This document shows, in pieces, positions 63,760 to 64,000 of a stretch of DNA of 64,000 bases. The stretch spans positions 1-64,000 of the forward strand of contig NZ_PGVE01000024.1 in assembly GCF_002860255.1 (NCBI RefSeq), given 5' to 3'. This DNA is from Neobacillus cucumis. Its GTDB lineage: Bacteria > Bacillota > Bacilli > Bacillales > Cytobacillaceae. Under the pieces are notes generated by a model that was not told the origin of the DNA, did not search any database, and worked only from the letters and a program-made list of their open reading frames with translations. The translations under genes and the position numbers were made by a program. Each line of letters starts with the position of its first letter. Position 1 is the first letter of the stretch.

Positions 63760-64000
63760 TTGAAAAAGATTCTAGGGGTCTTGCTCCTGCTCGTCATCGC
63801 AGTCCTTACAAGCTGCAGCAAGGAACCAACCCCAGAGCAGCGATTCTCCGATTACATAGCCTTATGGAACCAGCAAAAGTTTGCAAAAATGTATGATTAC
63901 TTATCAACTGATGCGAAAAAGAATATGACCAAAGAGCAGTTCACGAGCCGCTATGAAAAACTCTACGATGATCTTCAGATTACAGACCTCAAGATTGACT
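63760..64000 (+). CDS. Lipoprotein, N-terminus of a probable penicillin-binding transpeptidase (partial)
   Basis: The first 80 codons encode a lipoprotein signal peptide with lipidation at Cys19 (VLTSC). A domain like the NTF2-like MecA_N region of class B penicillin-binding proteins follows (EQRFSDYIALWNQQKFAKMYDYLSTDAKKNMTKEQFTSRYEKLYDDL). Related proteins such as B. subtilis PbpC continue into a transpeptidase domain, which would lie beyond the window. The TTG start follows AAAGGAGGGA. Confidence 0.7.
   Translation, partial: MKKILGVLLLLVIAVLTSCSKEPTPEQRFSDYIALWNQQKFAKMYDYLSTDAKKNMTKEQFTSRYEKLYDDLQITDLKID

Overview
The window looks like one contiguous piece of chromosome from a low-GC, endospore-forming member of the Bacillaceae. 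A Neobacillus or Bacillus relative is my best guess; this is inferred from gene order and protein similarity, with no database search. Sporulation genes (spoIIR, spoIID, spoIIQ), a complete sigma-B module of the B. cereus RsbK/RsbY/RsbM type, and the order prfA-prmC-spoIIR-ywlB-ywlC-mntP-ywlE-rpiB-ywlG-glyA-upp-atp support this. I see no rRNA, tRNA, CRISPR array, prophage or transposase gene.

Layout. 0.1-9.4 kb: translation and housekeeping genes (prfA, prmC, spoIIR, an acetyltransferase, the ywlC tRNA-modification gene with a dense DnaA-box cluster over its promoter and first codons, mntP, ywlE, rpiB, ywlG, glyA). 9.5-12.5 kb: upp behind a candidate structured leader RNA, then a secreted subtilisin-like protease. 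12.8-20.4 kb: the full F1Fo ATP synthase operon atpZ-I-B-E-F-H-A-G-D-C, with interspersed repeats in two of its intergenic gaps. 20.5-28.3 kb: a fructosamine (Amadori product) uptake and breakdown locus with a CUT1 ABC importer lacking its ATPase, two SIS-family deglycases, a PfkB kinase and a GntR/HutC regulator, followed by a YitT-type membrane protein. 29.8-40.6 kb: an 11-gene nuo operon (A,B,C,D,H,I,J,K,L,M,N) without NuoE, F or G, in which NuoC carries a roughly 320-residue Ala/Lys repeat extension. 40.8-58.3 kb: a stress island built round rsbV-rsbW-sigB, rsbY, rsbK and rsbM, with dps, cls, a CorA-like protein, a mechanosensitive channel, CsbD-like, GlsB-like and GSP17M-like genes. At least twelve sequences in it match the sigma-B promoter consensus, and eight of these form four divergent pairs. 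58.4-64 kb: the cell envelope and sporulation block ywzB-ywmB-murAA-spoIID-spoIIQ and the start of a lipoprotein resembling the N-terminus of a penicillin-binding transpeptidase.

Four families of small non-coding repeats are scattered through the window. R1 is about 120-130 bp and ends in the sequence GAGCTGGACA. R2 is about 132 bp with terminal inverted repeats. R3 is a short REP-like palindrome, GGTGCCTGTCACC. R4 is a REP-like palindrome containing GGGGACGGTTCTC. An R3 unit lies in frame inside prmC and is translated.

The genes form three functional themes: energy conversion (ATP synthase plus a trimmed complex I), carbon scavenging from glycated amino compounds, and a general stress response whose signalling proteins and many probable target genes sit together.
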